Below, piece after piece: positions 7,795 through 15,098 of a DNA stretch of 18,374 bases. Source of the DNA: an uncultured Campylobacter sp. (GTDB lineage: Bacteria > Campylobacterota > Campylobacteria > Campylobacterales > Campylobacteraceae); the NCBI GenBank assembly GCA_947090385.1, contig CAMUNZ010000021.1, forward strand, positions 1 through 18,374. Direction: 5' to 3'. Below the pieces are notes generated by a model. It worked only from the letters and a program-made list of their open reading frames with translations. It had not been told where the DNA came from and ran no database searches. Every line of letters starts with the position of its first letter. The stretch's first letter is position 1. The position numbers were made by a program, and so were the translations under genes.

Positions 7795-8916
7795 ATGAAA
7801 ATAACATTTTGCATGTATCAAATCATAACCGGCGGGATTGAAAAAGTTTTGTTGCAAATCATAGAAACTTTACCAAAAGATTATGAGATAGATATAATCA
7901 CAAAAAAACCGGTTACCGAAAAATTTTTTTTGCGATTTTTTAAACAAAAATGTATAAAAGTCCAAACTCTAAAATATCTGCCGATTAAATTTGACAGAAA
8001 AAAGACATTTTTTGTTTTAAAATGGATTTATAATTTAATAAATAAAATTCGCAAAATCAAAAATGCAAATTTTTTTAATCAAAAAGATTTGATCGTAGAT
8101 TTTTTTAACTGCTCTTTTGCAAATATTATAAAATATTCAAAAACGCCGAAAATCGGCTGGTATCATAGTGGATTTGAAATTTATAAAGAAAATCTAACAC
8201 AAAATAATGAAATTTTTCAAACCATTTATGATAAATTTGTCGTGCTTACAAAATACTTCGAAAATGAACTTATAAAATCAAATTTTAACAAAAGCAAAAT
8301 TGTACAAATTTATAATATCTTTGATATAAAAAACATACAAAATTTATCTAAAATGGACGAAAATATCCCAAAAAATGAGAAATTTTTTACATTTGTTGGC
8401 AGGTTTGATATCCAAAAAGATCATATTTGCGTCATAAAAGCCTTTGAAAAAATAGTGCCAAATTTTAAAGACGTAAAAATTTATTTTATCGGAGATGGTC
8501 CGCTAAGAAGCGATTATGAAAAATTGGTAAAAAGCAAAAATTTGCAAAATAACATAATATTTTTAGGCACTCTTTCAAATCCATTTATATATGTAAAAAA
8601 TGCCATTGCAAATATACTTGCAAGCCCTAGCGAAGGACTTCCTAACACTCTTATCGAAGCTATGATTCTAAAAACTTTAAATATTAGTTCAAATTTTCCT
8701 TGCGCTAGTGAAGTTTTGCTTGACGGCGGGATTATATTTAACGACTATGATCAATTAGCACAAATTTTAGAAGATATTTTAAATAATAAAATTTACAAAA
8801 ACAGTTTAATAAATAATGCTTATAAAAATGTAGATAGATTTAAAAAAGAGATTGTAAAAGATCAAATTTTAGAACTTTTTGAAAAAACAGCAAACAAAAA
8901 AAGAAATAAAGTTTGA
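7795..8916 (+). CDS. Family 4 (GT-B) glycosyltransferase
   Basis: Likely a retaining, metal-independent glycosyltransferase of surface glycan synthesis. It has 373 residues with a two-Rossmann GT-B plan. The N-terminal glycine loop GGIEKVL is at 13-19, and WYHSG (122-126) fits the acceptor-domain region. The C-terminal domain starts with FVGRFDIQKDH (200-210), then IGDGPLR (232-238) and the donor-binding E-x7-E segment SPSEGLPNTLIEA (277-289). The sugar and acceptor are unknown. It lies four bases after the HAD gene with no strong ribosome binding site, consistent with coupling, and is the last gene of the plus-strand run. The T8 run after A5 at 7924-7931 could slip, but the reading frame is intact here. 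Confidence 0.86.
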   Translation: MKITFCMYQIITGGIEKVLLQIIETLPKDYEIDIITKKPVTEKFFLRFFKQKCIKVQTLKYLPIKFDRKKTFFVLKWIYNLINKIRKIKNANFFNQKDLIVDFFNCSFANIIKYSKTPKIGWYHSGFEIYKENLTQNNEIFQTIYDKFVVLTKYFENELIKSNFNKSKIVQIYNIFDIKNIQNLSKMDENIPKNEKFFTFVGRFDIQKDHICVIKAFEKIVPNFKDVKIYFIGDGPLRSDYEKLVKSKNLQNNIIFLGTLSNPFIYVKNAIANILASPSEGLPNTLIEAMILKTLNISSNFPCASEVLLDGGIIFNDYDQLAQILEDILNNKIYKNSLINNAYKNVDRFKKEIVKDQILELFEKTANKKRNKV

Positions 8917-8939
8917 ATTTTGATTAAAAAGATAAAAAT

Positions 8940-8966
8940 CTAAAATCGGCAAAATACCAATTTTAG
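8940..8966. terminator. Convergent hairpin between the GT4 gene and typA
   Basis: CTAAAATCGG (8940-8949) and CCAATTTTAG (8957-8966) pair as a 10-bp stem with one C-A mismatch around a seven-base loop. On the plus strand it is followed shortly by CTCTCTTTTTT; on the minus strand by ATTTTTATCTTTTT. It lies between convergent genes and overlaps the typA stop codon. It is a plausible but weak two-way terminator. Confidence 0.5.
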
Positions 8967-10771
8967 CTCTCTTTTTTCGCCATTCTTCTTCTTTGAGTTG
9001 GATCTAAGTATCTTTTTCTAAGTCTTATATTTTGAGGCGTAACTTCAACTAGTTCGTCTTCTTCTATCCATTCAAGCGCTTTTTCCAAATTCAAACTTCT
9101 TGGCGGAACAAGTTTTATCGCATCATCACTTCCGCTAGCTCTAACATTTGTTAAATTTTTGCCTTTTATAGGATTTACATCCATATCGTTTGGACGAGAA
9201 TTTTCACCGATTATCATACCGATATAAACTTTTGCTTGTGGAGCTATAAAAAGCACACCGCGATCTTGCAAATTCCATAAAGAATAAGCCAAAGCAACAC
9301 CGTTTTCCATGCTTACTAAAGCGCCATTTGTCCTGCTTTCAACATTGCCAAGTGATGGGCGAAATTCCAAAAAGCTGTGGTTCATGATTCCTTCGCCTTT
9401 TGTATCTGTTAAAAACTGACCTCTAAATCCTATAAGTCCGCGCGCTGGAATTTCAAATTCCATCCTAGTTTGTCCATCTCCTGTTGGGCTCATTGATTTC
9501 ATCTCGGCTTTTCTTCGTCCAAGTTTTTCTATGACTGTTCCGGTGCAATCATCTGGCGCGTCAATAACTAAAAATTCAAAAGGCTCACATTTTACGCCAT
9601 TTATCTCTTTTATGATTACTTCAGGTCGACCTAGCAAAAATTCAAATCCTTCTCTTCTCATGTTTTCAGCTAAAATTGTTATTTGAAGCTCACCACGACC
9701 GCTAACTTTATATTTTCCTTCGCCAACGTTCTCATAACGCATCGCGATATTTGTTTTCATTTCGTTAGAAAGTCTTTCGTCGATTTTATTTGAAGTTACA
9801 AATTTTCCTTCAGTTCCTGCAAGCGGTCCATCATTTACGCTAAAAATAACGCTTAAAGTCGGCTCTTCTATATGTAAAGCTTCCAAAGGGATAGGATTTG
9901 TAGGATCAACTACGCTATCGCCAACATCAAGTGCGTCAAATCCAGCTATCGCTACGATATCGCCGGTTTGCGCTTCATCTATTTCTGTCCTTGTAAGCCC
10001 CATAAAACCGATTAATTTGCTAATTCTACCTTGCACTTTTGTGCCGTCGGCTTTTACAAGCATAACATTTTCATTTTTTTTGATTTTTCCGTTAAAAATT
10101 CTAGCAATTCCGATTTTGCCAACATAATTATCATAATCCAACGTAAAAACTTGAAGTTGTAAAGGATTTTTTATATCGCCACTTGGAGCTGGCACATGCG
10201 AAACAATCATGTCAAAAAGTGGTCTCATATCTACATTTTCATCTTCAAGAGATAATTTTGCAAAACCATTTTTTGCAGCAGCGTAAATTATAGAAAATTC
10301 AAGCTGTTCTTCTGTCGCATCAAGCGCCACAAAAAGATCAAAAACTTCGTTTATTACGCGATCGCAATCCGCAGCTGGCTTGTCTATTTTATTTACAATT
10401 ACAATAGGTCTAAGTCCAAAACTTAAAGCCTTTTTTAAAACAAATTTTGTCTGCGGCATAACGCCTTCTTGCGCATCAACTAAAAGCAAAACGCCATCTA
10501 CCATTTTTAAAACTCGTTCAACTTCACCGCCAAAATCCGCGTGTCCTGGAGTGTCTATTATGTTTATTTTAAAATCTTTATATTTTATAGCCGTGTTTTT
10601 ACTTAAAATAGTTATTCCGCGCTCTTTTTCTATATCGTTGCTATCCATTACTCTTTCAGCTATGTTTTCGTGAGTGTTAAAAGTACCTGATTGTTTCAAA
10701 AGTTGATCTACTAAAGTTGTTTTTCCATGATCGACATGTGCGATGACTGCTATATTTCGTATATTATTCAA
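8963..10771 (-). CDS. typA: Translational GTPase TypA/BipA
   Basis: Ribosome-associated GTPase related to EF-G, involved in 50S assembly and stress or cold adaptation. The 602 residues match the family length. The P-loop AHVDHGKT is at 11-18. The switch I region has ERGITI (50-55). G3 is DTPGH (73-77) and G4 NKID (127-130). The C-terminal region holds the EF-G-like III and V domains and the TypA-specific tail, including RMEFEIPARGLIGFR. The initiation codon is TTG (10771-10769), with GGAG seven bases upstream at 10781-10778. No in-frame ATG precedes the P-loop, so TTG must be used. The gene is monocistronic on the minus strand, divergent from an unknown gene and convergent with the GT4 gene. 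It is a housekeeping gene with no sign of transfer. Confidence 0.96.
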   Translation of the reverse strand: MNNIRNIAVIAHVDHGKTTLVDQLLKQSGTFNTHENIAERVMDSNDIEKERGITILSKNTAIKYKDFKINIIDTPGHADFGGEVERVLKMVDGVLLLVDAQEGVMPQTKFVLKKALSFGLRPIVIVNKIDKPAADCDRVINEVFDLFVALDATEEQLEFSIIYAAAKNGFAKLSLEDENVDMRPLFDMIVSHVPAPSGDIKNPLQLQVFTLDYDNYVGKIGIARIFNGKIKKNENVMLVKADGTKVQGRISKLIGFMGLTRTEIDEAQTGDIVAIAGFDALDVGDSVVDPTNPIPLEALHIEEPTLSVIFSVNDGPLAGTEGKFVTSNKIDERLSNEMKTNIAMRYENVGEGKYKVSGRGELQITILAENMRREGFEFLLGRPEVIIKEINGVKCEPFEFLVIDAPDDCTGTVIEKLGRRKAEMKSMSPTGDGQTRMEFEIPARGLIGFRGQFLTDTKGEGIMNHSFLEFRPSLGNVESRTNGALVSMENGVALAYSLWNLQDRGVLFIAPQAKVYIGMIIGENSRPNDMDVNPIKGKNLTNVRASGSDDAIKLVPPRSLNLEKALEWIEEDELVEVTPQNIRLRKRYLDPTQRRRMAKKES

Positions 10772-10803
10772 AATTTTCTCCGTGAAATTTTTAAAAAGGG
10801 TGG

Positions 10804-10809
10804 ATTATA
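10804..10809 (-). promoter_or_regulatory. -10 element of typA
   Basis: The minus strand reads TTTGGCTATAATCC, a near-consensus campylobacterial -10. Transcription would begin near 10797, giving a leader of about 26 bases that carries the GGAG ribosome binding site. It lies in the 96-base divergent gap, back to back with the promoter at 10844. Confidence 0.65.
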
Positions 10810-10843
10810 GCCAAATTTATCTTAAATATAAGCCTAAAAATTT

Positions 10844-10849
10844 TATAAT
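10844..10849 (+). promoter_or_regulatory. -10 element of the unknown gene at 10868
   Basis: TATAAT in the context AATTTTATAATCTCAC. The predicted transcript would start near 10856, right at the AAAGGAG ribosome binding site (10855-10861), so the 5' leader would be only about 12 bases. Confidence 0.6.
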
Positions 10850-10867
10850 CTCACAAAGGAGTTTTGT

Positions 10868-11491
10868 ATGATTTACACTTTTGAAGAGGCGAAAAAATAT
10901 TTTAGCGAATGCGTTTTTACGGCAAATGGACTTGAAATGGAATGGTATAAATTTGGCTTTGAAATTTTAAATGATTTTGGACTTTTAAAATATCAAAATG
11001 ATATAGATAAAATTATGATTTATCACCGAATTTATGGACTTATTGCGATGTTTTTTGAATTTTATAATGTTTATAATCACACAAATAAAAATGTGGATAA
11101 TTATTTATATTTTAATAGCGACGAAATTATTTCAAAATTAAGCAATAAAGAGCTTCTAGAGAATTTCGGCATAAATCCAACTTATGCAAAAACTTTAAGT
11201 GATGAAAATTTTGCAAAAATTTTAACACATGATAAAATTTTTATACAAAAAATTTATCGAGTTTTACGTAAAAAATTTAGTTTTAATGAAATTTACAATC
11301 TTTTAAATTATATTTGTGCAGACGAATATCCAGATTATTGCTATGAAAATTATGCCGATACGCAAACCGCAAGAATACGAGCTTTTAGCGATATACCAAG
11401 ACTTATGAAAACTAAAATTTCACATGCCACAAATTTAAACGATAACAAAAATTCTAAAATTTGGCTTTATAAATTTGAGATTGATTTATAA
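10868..11491 (+). CDS. Uncharacterised aromatic-rich cytoplasmic protein
   Basis: I do not recognise this 207-residue protein. It has a strong ribosome binding site (AAAGGAG, six bases before the ATG) and its own promoter, so it is very likely expressed. There is no signal peptide and no clear membrane span. It is unusually rich in Tyr and Phe (by my count 19 Tyr and 17 Phe, about 17 percent). Local dense patches are IYGLIAMFFEFYNVYN (55-70) and DEYPDYCYENY (152-162). Cys residues at 16, 150 and 158 do not form a recognisable metal motif. Its composition suggests an all-helical cytosolic protein, perhaps a binding partner rather than an enzyme (inference). It is single, divergent from typA and convergent with the asparaginase gene, sharing a terminator with it. 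Context gives no functional clue. Confidence 0.8.
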   Translation: MIYTFEEAKKYFSECVFTANGLEMEWYKFGFEILNDFGLLKYQNDIDKIMIYHRIYGLIAMFFEFYNVYNHTNKNVDNYLYFNSDEIISKLSNKELLENFGINPTYAKTLSDENFAKILTHDKIFIQKIYRVLRKKFSFNEIYNLLNYICADEYPDYCYENYADTQTARIRAFSDIPRLMKTKISHATNLNDNKNSKIWLYKFEIDL

Positions 11492-11519
11492 ATTTTAGGC
11501 GAAAACTCGCCTAAAATTT
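11490..11519. terminator. Perfect two-way terminator hairpin
   Basis: AAATTTTAGGCG (11490-11501) pairs perfectly over 12 bp with CGCCTAAAATTT (11508-11519) around the loop AAAACT. The GGCG/CGCC core stands out in this AT-rich DNA. The A/T flank of the stem supplies a U-rich 3' arm on both strands. It touches the stop codons of both convergent neighbours (11489-11491 and 11519-11521), so one element ends both transcripts. Confidence 0.85.
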
Positions 11520-12559
11520 TAATATTCTTGAAAGATTTTTTGAATTTGTTTTGCATCACTAGTTTTTGTTAATGCTAACATTAATAAAACTCTTGCTTTT
11601 GCTACATTTAGATTATCAGCTGTTAAAAAGCCATATTTTGCGTCATCAACCTCAGCACCAACACTAGTTGAACCACTTCCAGTTCTACTTCCTCTAACAA
11701 CTACAACGCCTTTTGTTACAGCGTCCGCCAAAGCTTTTTCAACACTTGGATAAGGATTTCCATTTCCCATTCCAGCTAAAATTATACCTTTTGCGCCATT
11801 TGCAACAGCAGTTTCTACAAAATCAGCTGTTCCTTCTTCGTGATCAAAAATAATATCAACTCTTGGTAAATTTTCAAGTCCTTTAACGCTAAATTCTGAA
11901 TTAACAGTGTGTTTTCTAACTGGGGCTAGATAGTAATTTACAATTCCGTAATTTACAGTTCCGATATTTCCTGAATTTACAGATTTGAAAGTATTAACAG
12001 CGGTTGTTTTAGTTTTTGTAACTTCACGTGCGGCGTGAATTTCATCATTCATTACAACTAAAACGCCTTTACCGGCGCTGTTTTTATCCATAGCGACATT
12101 TACAGCGTTATAGATATTTAATGGACCATCAGCACTCATTGAAGTTCCACTTCTCATCGCACCTACAAAAACAACTGGTTTTTTGCTTTTTATTACTAAA
12201 TTTAAAAAATAAGCACTTTCTTCCATTGTATCAGTTCCGTGAGTTACAACGATACCATCAACGCTTTTATCAGCTAAAAGTTCATTTACTCTATTAGCTA
12301 ATTTCAACCAAACTTCATTATTCATCTCTTGTGAGCCGATATTTGAAATTTGTTCGCCTTTGATTGTAGCGATTTCGTTGATTTGTGGAACAGCTGCGAT
12401 TAATTTATCAACCGTAACAGTACCTGAAGTATAACTTCCACTTAATGCGCTATCTCCTGCACCTGCGATAGTTCCACCAGTTGCTAAGATATAAATAGTT
12501 GGCTTAGCCAAAAGCATAGAAGCACTTAAAAACATCATAAAAATAGCCTTTTTTAGCAT
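11519..12559 (-). CDS. ansB: Periplasmic type II L-asparaginase
   Basis: Hydrolyses asparagine to aspartate and ammonia in the periplasm. It has 346 residues. A signal peptide (1-18, MLKKAIFMMFLSASMLLA) is followed by the mature start KPTIYILATGG. Catalytic residues fit type II enzymes: Thr30 in ATGGTIAG, the flexible-loop Tyr43, Ser76-Gln77 (GSQEMN), Thr109-Asp110 (HGTDTMEE) and Lys182 (REVTKT). The substrate-loop segment SADGP is at 142-146. The C-terminal EVDDAKYGFL block is typical of type II asparaginases. The ribosome binding site AAAGGAG lies close before the ATG. The gene may also be annotated ansA; the exported form is normally AnsB. Released aspartate could enter through DcuB-type carriers, and dcuB lies two genes away, a link I infer. 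Its leader contains an inverted repeat (12581-12608). Confidence 0.93.
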   Translation of the reverse strand: MLKKAIFMMFLSASMLLAKPTIYILATGGTIAGAGDSALSGSYTSGTVTVDKLIAAVPQINEIATIKGEQISNIGSQEMNNEVWLKLANRVNELLADKSVDGIVVTHGTDTMEESAYFLNLVIKSKKPVVFVGAMRSGTSMSADGPLNIYNAVNVAMDKNSAGKGVLVVMNDEIHAAREVTKTKTTAVNTFKSVNSGNIGTVNYGIVNYYLAPVRKHTVNSEFSVKGLENLPRVDIIFDHEEGTADFVETAVANGAKGIILAGMGNGNPYPSVEKALADAVTKGVVVVRGSRTGSGSTSVGAEVDDAKYGFLTADNLNVAKARVLLMLALTKTSDAKQIQKIFQEY

Positions 12560-12580
12560 ACTTGCTCCTTTAACATTTTA

Positions 12581-12608
12581 ATTCAAAATTTCAAAACTAA
12601 TTTTGAAT
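12581..12608. repeat. Inverted repeat upstream of the asparaginase gene
   Basis: ATTCAAAAT (12581-12589) and ATTTTGAAT (12600-12608) form a perfect 9-bp dyad with a 10-base spacer. It sits between the likely -10 box (12621-12626) and the ribosome binding site of ansB. It could be a regulator site overlapping the early transcribed region or a leader hairpin. In such AT-rich DNA it could also be chance. Confidence 0.4.
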
Positions 12609-12620
12609 ATTTGCAAAGGG

Positions 12621-12626
12621 ATTTTA
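12621..12626 (-). promoter_or_regulatory. Candidate -10 element of ansB
   Basis: The minus strand reads TTTGTGCTAAAATCCC, a TAAAAT with an extended TGn. It would give a leader of about 55 bases containing the inverted repeat. A second TATAAT (AAGTATAATTTATG) at 12643-12648 is an alternative or second promoter. Confidence 0.5.
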
Positions 12627-12669
12627 GCACAAAAAAACATAAATTATACTTTTTGTAAGATATTCTTTT

Positions 12670-12690
12670 AAAAAAAAATAAATTTTTTTT
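12670..12690 (-). terminator. Weak A/T hairpin downstream of the M48 peptidase gene
   Basis: On the minus strand A8 is followed by TTTA and then T9, so the RNA would form an all-A:U stem ending in a U tract. It lies about 20 bases after the peptidase stop. It lacks G:C pairs, so termination here would be inefficient and some read-through into ansB is possible. Confidence 0.3.
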
Positions 12691-12709
12691 ATTACATTTA
12701 ATTTAAATT

Positions 12710-13504
12710 TTAAACCTTGCTAGCTCTTTCATAAACAGGCATAAGATCTTTTACAATAGATTTTAAATTTTCTATTCTATTTCGTGAATTTGGATGAGTA
12801 CTCATAATCTCCATTCCGCCATTTCCGCTAATTTTTATCATCTTTTCCCATAAATTCACGGCACTTTTTGGATTATATCCGGCTCTTGCCATAAGTTCTG
12901 TGCCGATTCTATCTGCTTCATACTCATTTTTTCTAGAATACGGCAAAGTTATTCCATAATTTGTAGCTATAGATGCTGCATTGCTTAAACCGCCATAGCC
13001 AGCCACATTTAAAACTAAAATTCCAGCTTGTGTTATCAAATCACGGCTTGCTTGTTCTCTTGAATGCTCTCTTAAAGCATGAGCAATTTCGTGCCCTATA
13101 ATTGCTGCGAGTTCGGCATCATTTAATTTTAAAACATCAATAATTCCAGTATAAATAGCTATTTTTCCGCTTGGCATGCACCAAGCATTTATTTCTATTG
13201 AAGTTATAACATTTACTTGCCAATCCCATTTTAAGGCATCTTTTCTAAAAGTTCCGACCTCTTTTATGAGTTTTGATGCTATCTTTTTTACTCTTTTTGT
13301 TTGAGCTGGATTTCTGTTTAAAGTATTGCGCGATTTTGCTTGATTTATAACTTTTTTGTAAGAAATTTTGGCGTTTTCGTCTATTTCTTCTTGACTGATT
13401 AACATCAATTGCGCCCTATCTTCCCCAACTATTCCGCCTTTTGTCGTGCTAGAACAACTATTAAAAATAGCCAAAAAAAAGCATAAAAAAATAAATTTTT
13501 TCAT
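12710..13504 (-). CDS. M48-family zinc metallopeptidase, probable lipoprotein
   Basis: A periplasmic/outer-membrane-facing protease of the LoiP/BepA type (YggG group), expected to act in envelope protein quality control. It has 264 residues. The N-terminus MKKFIFLCFFLAIFNSC looks like a lipoprotein signal with Cys17, although the lipobox FNSC is not ideal. The zinc site is HEIAH (138-142), with Glu196 in NEYEADRIG as the likely third ligand. The late family motif STHPNSRNRIENL is at about 235-247. GKIAIYTGII (113-122) precedes the active site, as usual in the family. The ribosome binding site is AGGA before the ATG. The promoter is TGATATAAT at 13538-13543. It is divergent from dcuB and upstream of ansB on the same strand, 150 bases apart. 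No LysM or TPR domain is present. Confidence 0.9.
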   Translation of the reverse strand: MKKFIFLCFFLAIFNSCSSTTKGGIVGEDRAQLMLISQEEIDENAKISYKKVINQAKSRNTLNRNPAQTKRVKKIASKLIKEVGTFRKDALKWDWQVNVITSIEINAWCMPSGKIAIYTGIIDVLKLNDAELAAIIGHEIAHALREHSREQASRDLITQAGILVLNVAGYGGLSNAASIATNYGITLPYSRKNEYEADRIGTELMARAGYNPKSAVNLWEKMIKISGNGGMEIMSTHPNSRNRIENLKSIVKDLMPVYERASKV

Positions 13505-13537
13505 TTTTTCCTCATTTTTTTAAAAAATTTTCTAGAA

Positions 13538-13543
13538 ATTATA
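13538..13543 (-). promoter_or_regulatory. Extended -10 element of the M48 peptidase gene
   Basis: The minus strand reads TTTTTTGATATAATTTC, a perfect TATAAT with an extended TGn, preceded by T-rich DNA. The predicted leader is about 27 bases and carries AGGA. Confidence 0.65.
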
Positions 13544-13614
13544 TCAAAAAATATTTTTTTATAAATATTTTTTAAATCTTATAAAATTTTAAGCTCAATA
13601 ATTACAATTTTTTG

Positions 13615-13620
13615 TAGAAT
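13615..13620 (+). promoter_or_regulatory. Candidate -10 element of dcuB
   Basis: TAGAAT in ATTTTTTGTAGAATTTTG, about 30 bases before the first dcuB ATG. The predicted leader contains AAGGAAAG. No regulator site for DcuR, FNR or CRP-type proteins was recognised in the 146-base divergent gap. Confidence 0.4.
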
Positions 13621-13650
13621 TTTGAAATATTTTTTTAATAAGGAAAGAAC

Positions 13651-15024
13651 ATGGGAGAAATGATGGAATTTTGGATTCAACTTCTTGTAATCCTAATTTG
13701 TCTTTTTTACGGTGCTAGAAAGGGTGGGATAGCACTTGGTTTGTTAAGTGGAATTGGCTTAACTATATTGGTTTTTGGTTTTAATATTAAACCTGGAAAA
13801 CCAGCAGTTGATGTTATGCTTATAATATTAGCAGTTGTTACCGCAAGCGCTACACTTCAAGCAAGTGGAGGACTTGATGTTATGCTACAAATCGCGGAAA
13901 AAACTTTAAGAAAGCATCCTAAATATATCAGTATTTTAGCGCCTTTTGTAACTTCAACTTTAACTATTCTTTGTGGAACTGGACACGTTGTTTATACAAT
14001 TTTACCGATTATTTACGACATCGCTATAAAAAACAATATAAGACCAGAAAGACCGCTTGCGGCCTCAACTATCGCATGTCAAATGGGAATTATCGCAAGT
14101 CCTGTATCTGTAGCAGTTGTAAGTTTGACAGCTTTTATTTTGGGCGCAAATACAAAATTAGCAGGATTTGACGGATATGTGGATTTACTTAAAATCACAA
14201 TTCCTTCGACTTATACAGGCGTTTTGGCTATTGGAATTTTTTCTATGTTTAGGGGAAAAGATTTAGATAAAGATCCGATTTTTCAAGAAAAAATCAAAAA
14301 TGAAGAGTTTAAAAAACATGTTTATGGTGATTCAGCTACACTTTTAGGCACAAAACTTCCGCAATCTAGTTGGAATGCTATGTGGATTTTCTTATGTGCG
14401 ATTGTCATTGTTGCTATTTTGGGATATTTTAACGAACTTCGTCCTGCATGGGAAAATACAAAAACAGGTAAAATAACAACTTTGGGAATGACACAAGTTA
14501 TCCAAATTTTCATGCTTCTTGCAGGTTGTATAATCTTGCTTTTTACAAAAACAGATGCCAGCAAAATTGCAAAAAACGAAATTTTTAAAAGCGGCATGAT
14601 CGCACTTGTAGCAGTTTATGGAATTTCTTGGATGGCTGAGACAATGTTTGGTGCTCATCTTGGAATGTTAAAAGGCACTCTTGGCGAAGTTGTAAAAGAG
14701 TATCCATGGAGTTACGCTGTAATGCTACTTTTAATAAGCAAATTTGTAAATTCACAAGGCGCTGCGCTAGCTGCTTTTGTACCTTTAGCATTAAGTATCG
14801 GCGTAAGCCCTGGATTAATCGCAGCTTTTGCGCCTGCTTGTTATGGTTATTATATTTTGCCAACTTATCCAAGCGATCTTGCTGCAATTCAATTTGATAG
14901 AAGCGAAACTACGCATATTGGTAAATTTGTTATAAATCACAGTTTTATAATCCCAGGACTTCTTGGCGTTTTTGTTAGTTGTTGTGCTGGTTATATTTTG
15001 GCTGGATTTTTTGGCTTTCTATAA
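13651..15024 (+). CDS. dcuB: Anaerobic C4-dicarboxylate antiporter DcuB
   Basis: Inner-membrane carrier exchanging external fumarate, malate or aspartate for internal succinate, mainly in fumarate respiration. It has 457 residues with about ten or more membrane segments. Similarity is closer to DcuB than DcuA: LICLFYGARKGGIALGLL near the N-terminus, DVMLQIAEK, CGTGHVVYTILPIIYD, MGIIASPVSVAVVSL, FRGKDLDKD, GMIALVAVYGISWMAETMFGAH and CYGYYILPTYPSDLAAIQFD. The annotated ATG follows AAGGAAAG. Further ATGs at 13660 and 13663 follow GGGAG, and the one at 13663 aligns best with the N-terminus I recall for E. coli DcuB. The true start may therefore be four codons later. It is monocistronic, ending in a hairpin. 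Periplasmic asparaginase nearby could supply aspartate as substrate (inference). Confidence 0.95.
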   Translation: MGEMMEFWIQLLVILICLFYGARKGGIALGLLSGIGLTILVFGFNIKPGKPAVDVMLIILAVVTASATLQASGGLDVMLQIAEKTLRKHPKYISILAPFVTSTLTILCGTGHVVYTILPIIYDIAIKNNIRPERPLAASTIACQMGIIASPVSVAVVSLTAFILGANTKLAGFDGYVDLLKITIPSTYTGVLAIGIFSMFRGKDLDKDPIFQEKIKNEEFKKHVYGDSATLLGTKLPQSSWNAMWIFLCAIVIVAILGYFNELRPAWENTKTGKITTLGMTQVIQIFMLLAGCIILLFTKTDASKIAKNEIFKSGMIALVAVYGISWMAETMFGAHLGMLKGTLGEVVKEYPWSYAVMLLLISKFVNSQGAALAAFVPLALSIGVSPGLIAAFAPACYGYYILPTYPSDLAAIQFDRSETTHIGKFVINHSFIIPGLLGVFVSCCAGYILAGFFGFL

Positions 15025-15032
15025 AAATTTAT

Positions 15033-15062
15033 AAATTTTTTGGTATAAAAGCCAAAAAATTT
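15033..15062 (+). terminator. Terminator hairpin after dcuB
   Basis: AAATTTTTTGG (15033-15043) pairs perfectly over 11 bp with CCAAAAAATTT (15052-15062) around TATAAAAG, followed by GTTTAAAA. It lies nine bases after the dcuB stop. The loop contains TATAAA, so the same DNA could also hold a -10 box for the next gene. Confidence 0.65.
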
Positions 15063-15065
15063 GTT

Positions 15066-15071
15066 TAAAAT
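15066..15071 (+). promoter_or_regulatory. Candidate -10 element of the outer-membrane protein gene
   Basis: TAAAAT in TTTGTTTAAAATTGC, 27 bases before the ATG at 15099. An alternative is TATAAA at 15044-15049 inside the upstream hairpin. The following ribosome binding site TTAGGAG (15085-15091) is strong. Confidence 0.4.
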
Positions 15072-15098
15072 TGCAAAAAATTTTTTAGGAGCATAAAA

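Noticed and set aside
5045..8916. Phase-variable contingency locus
   Set aside because: No poly-G/C tract or tandem repeat is present in the glycosyltransferase genes, and all three frames are intact.
14322..14897. Several antisense and out-of-frame frames inside dcuB
   Set aside because: DcuB is unambiguous throughout; these Cys- and Gln-rich frames have no family features or ribosome binding sites.
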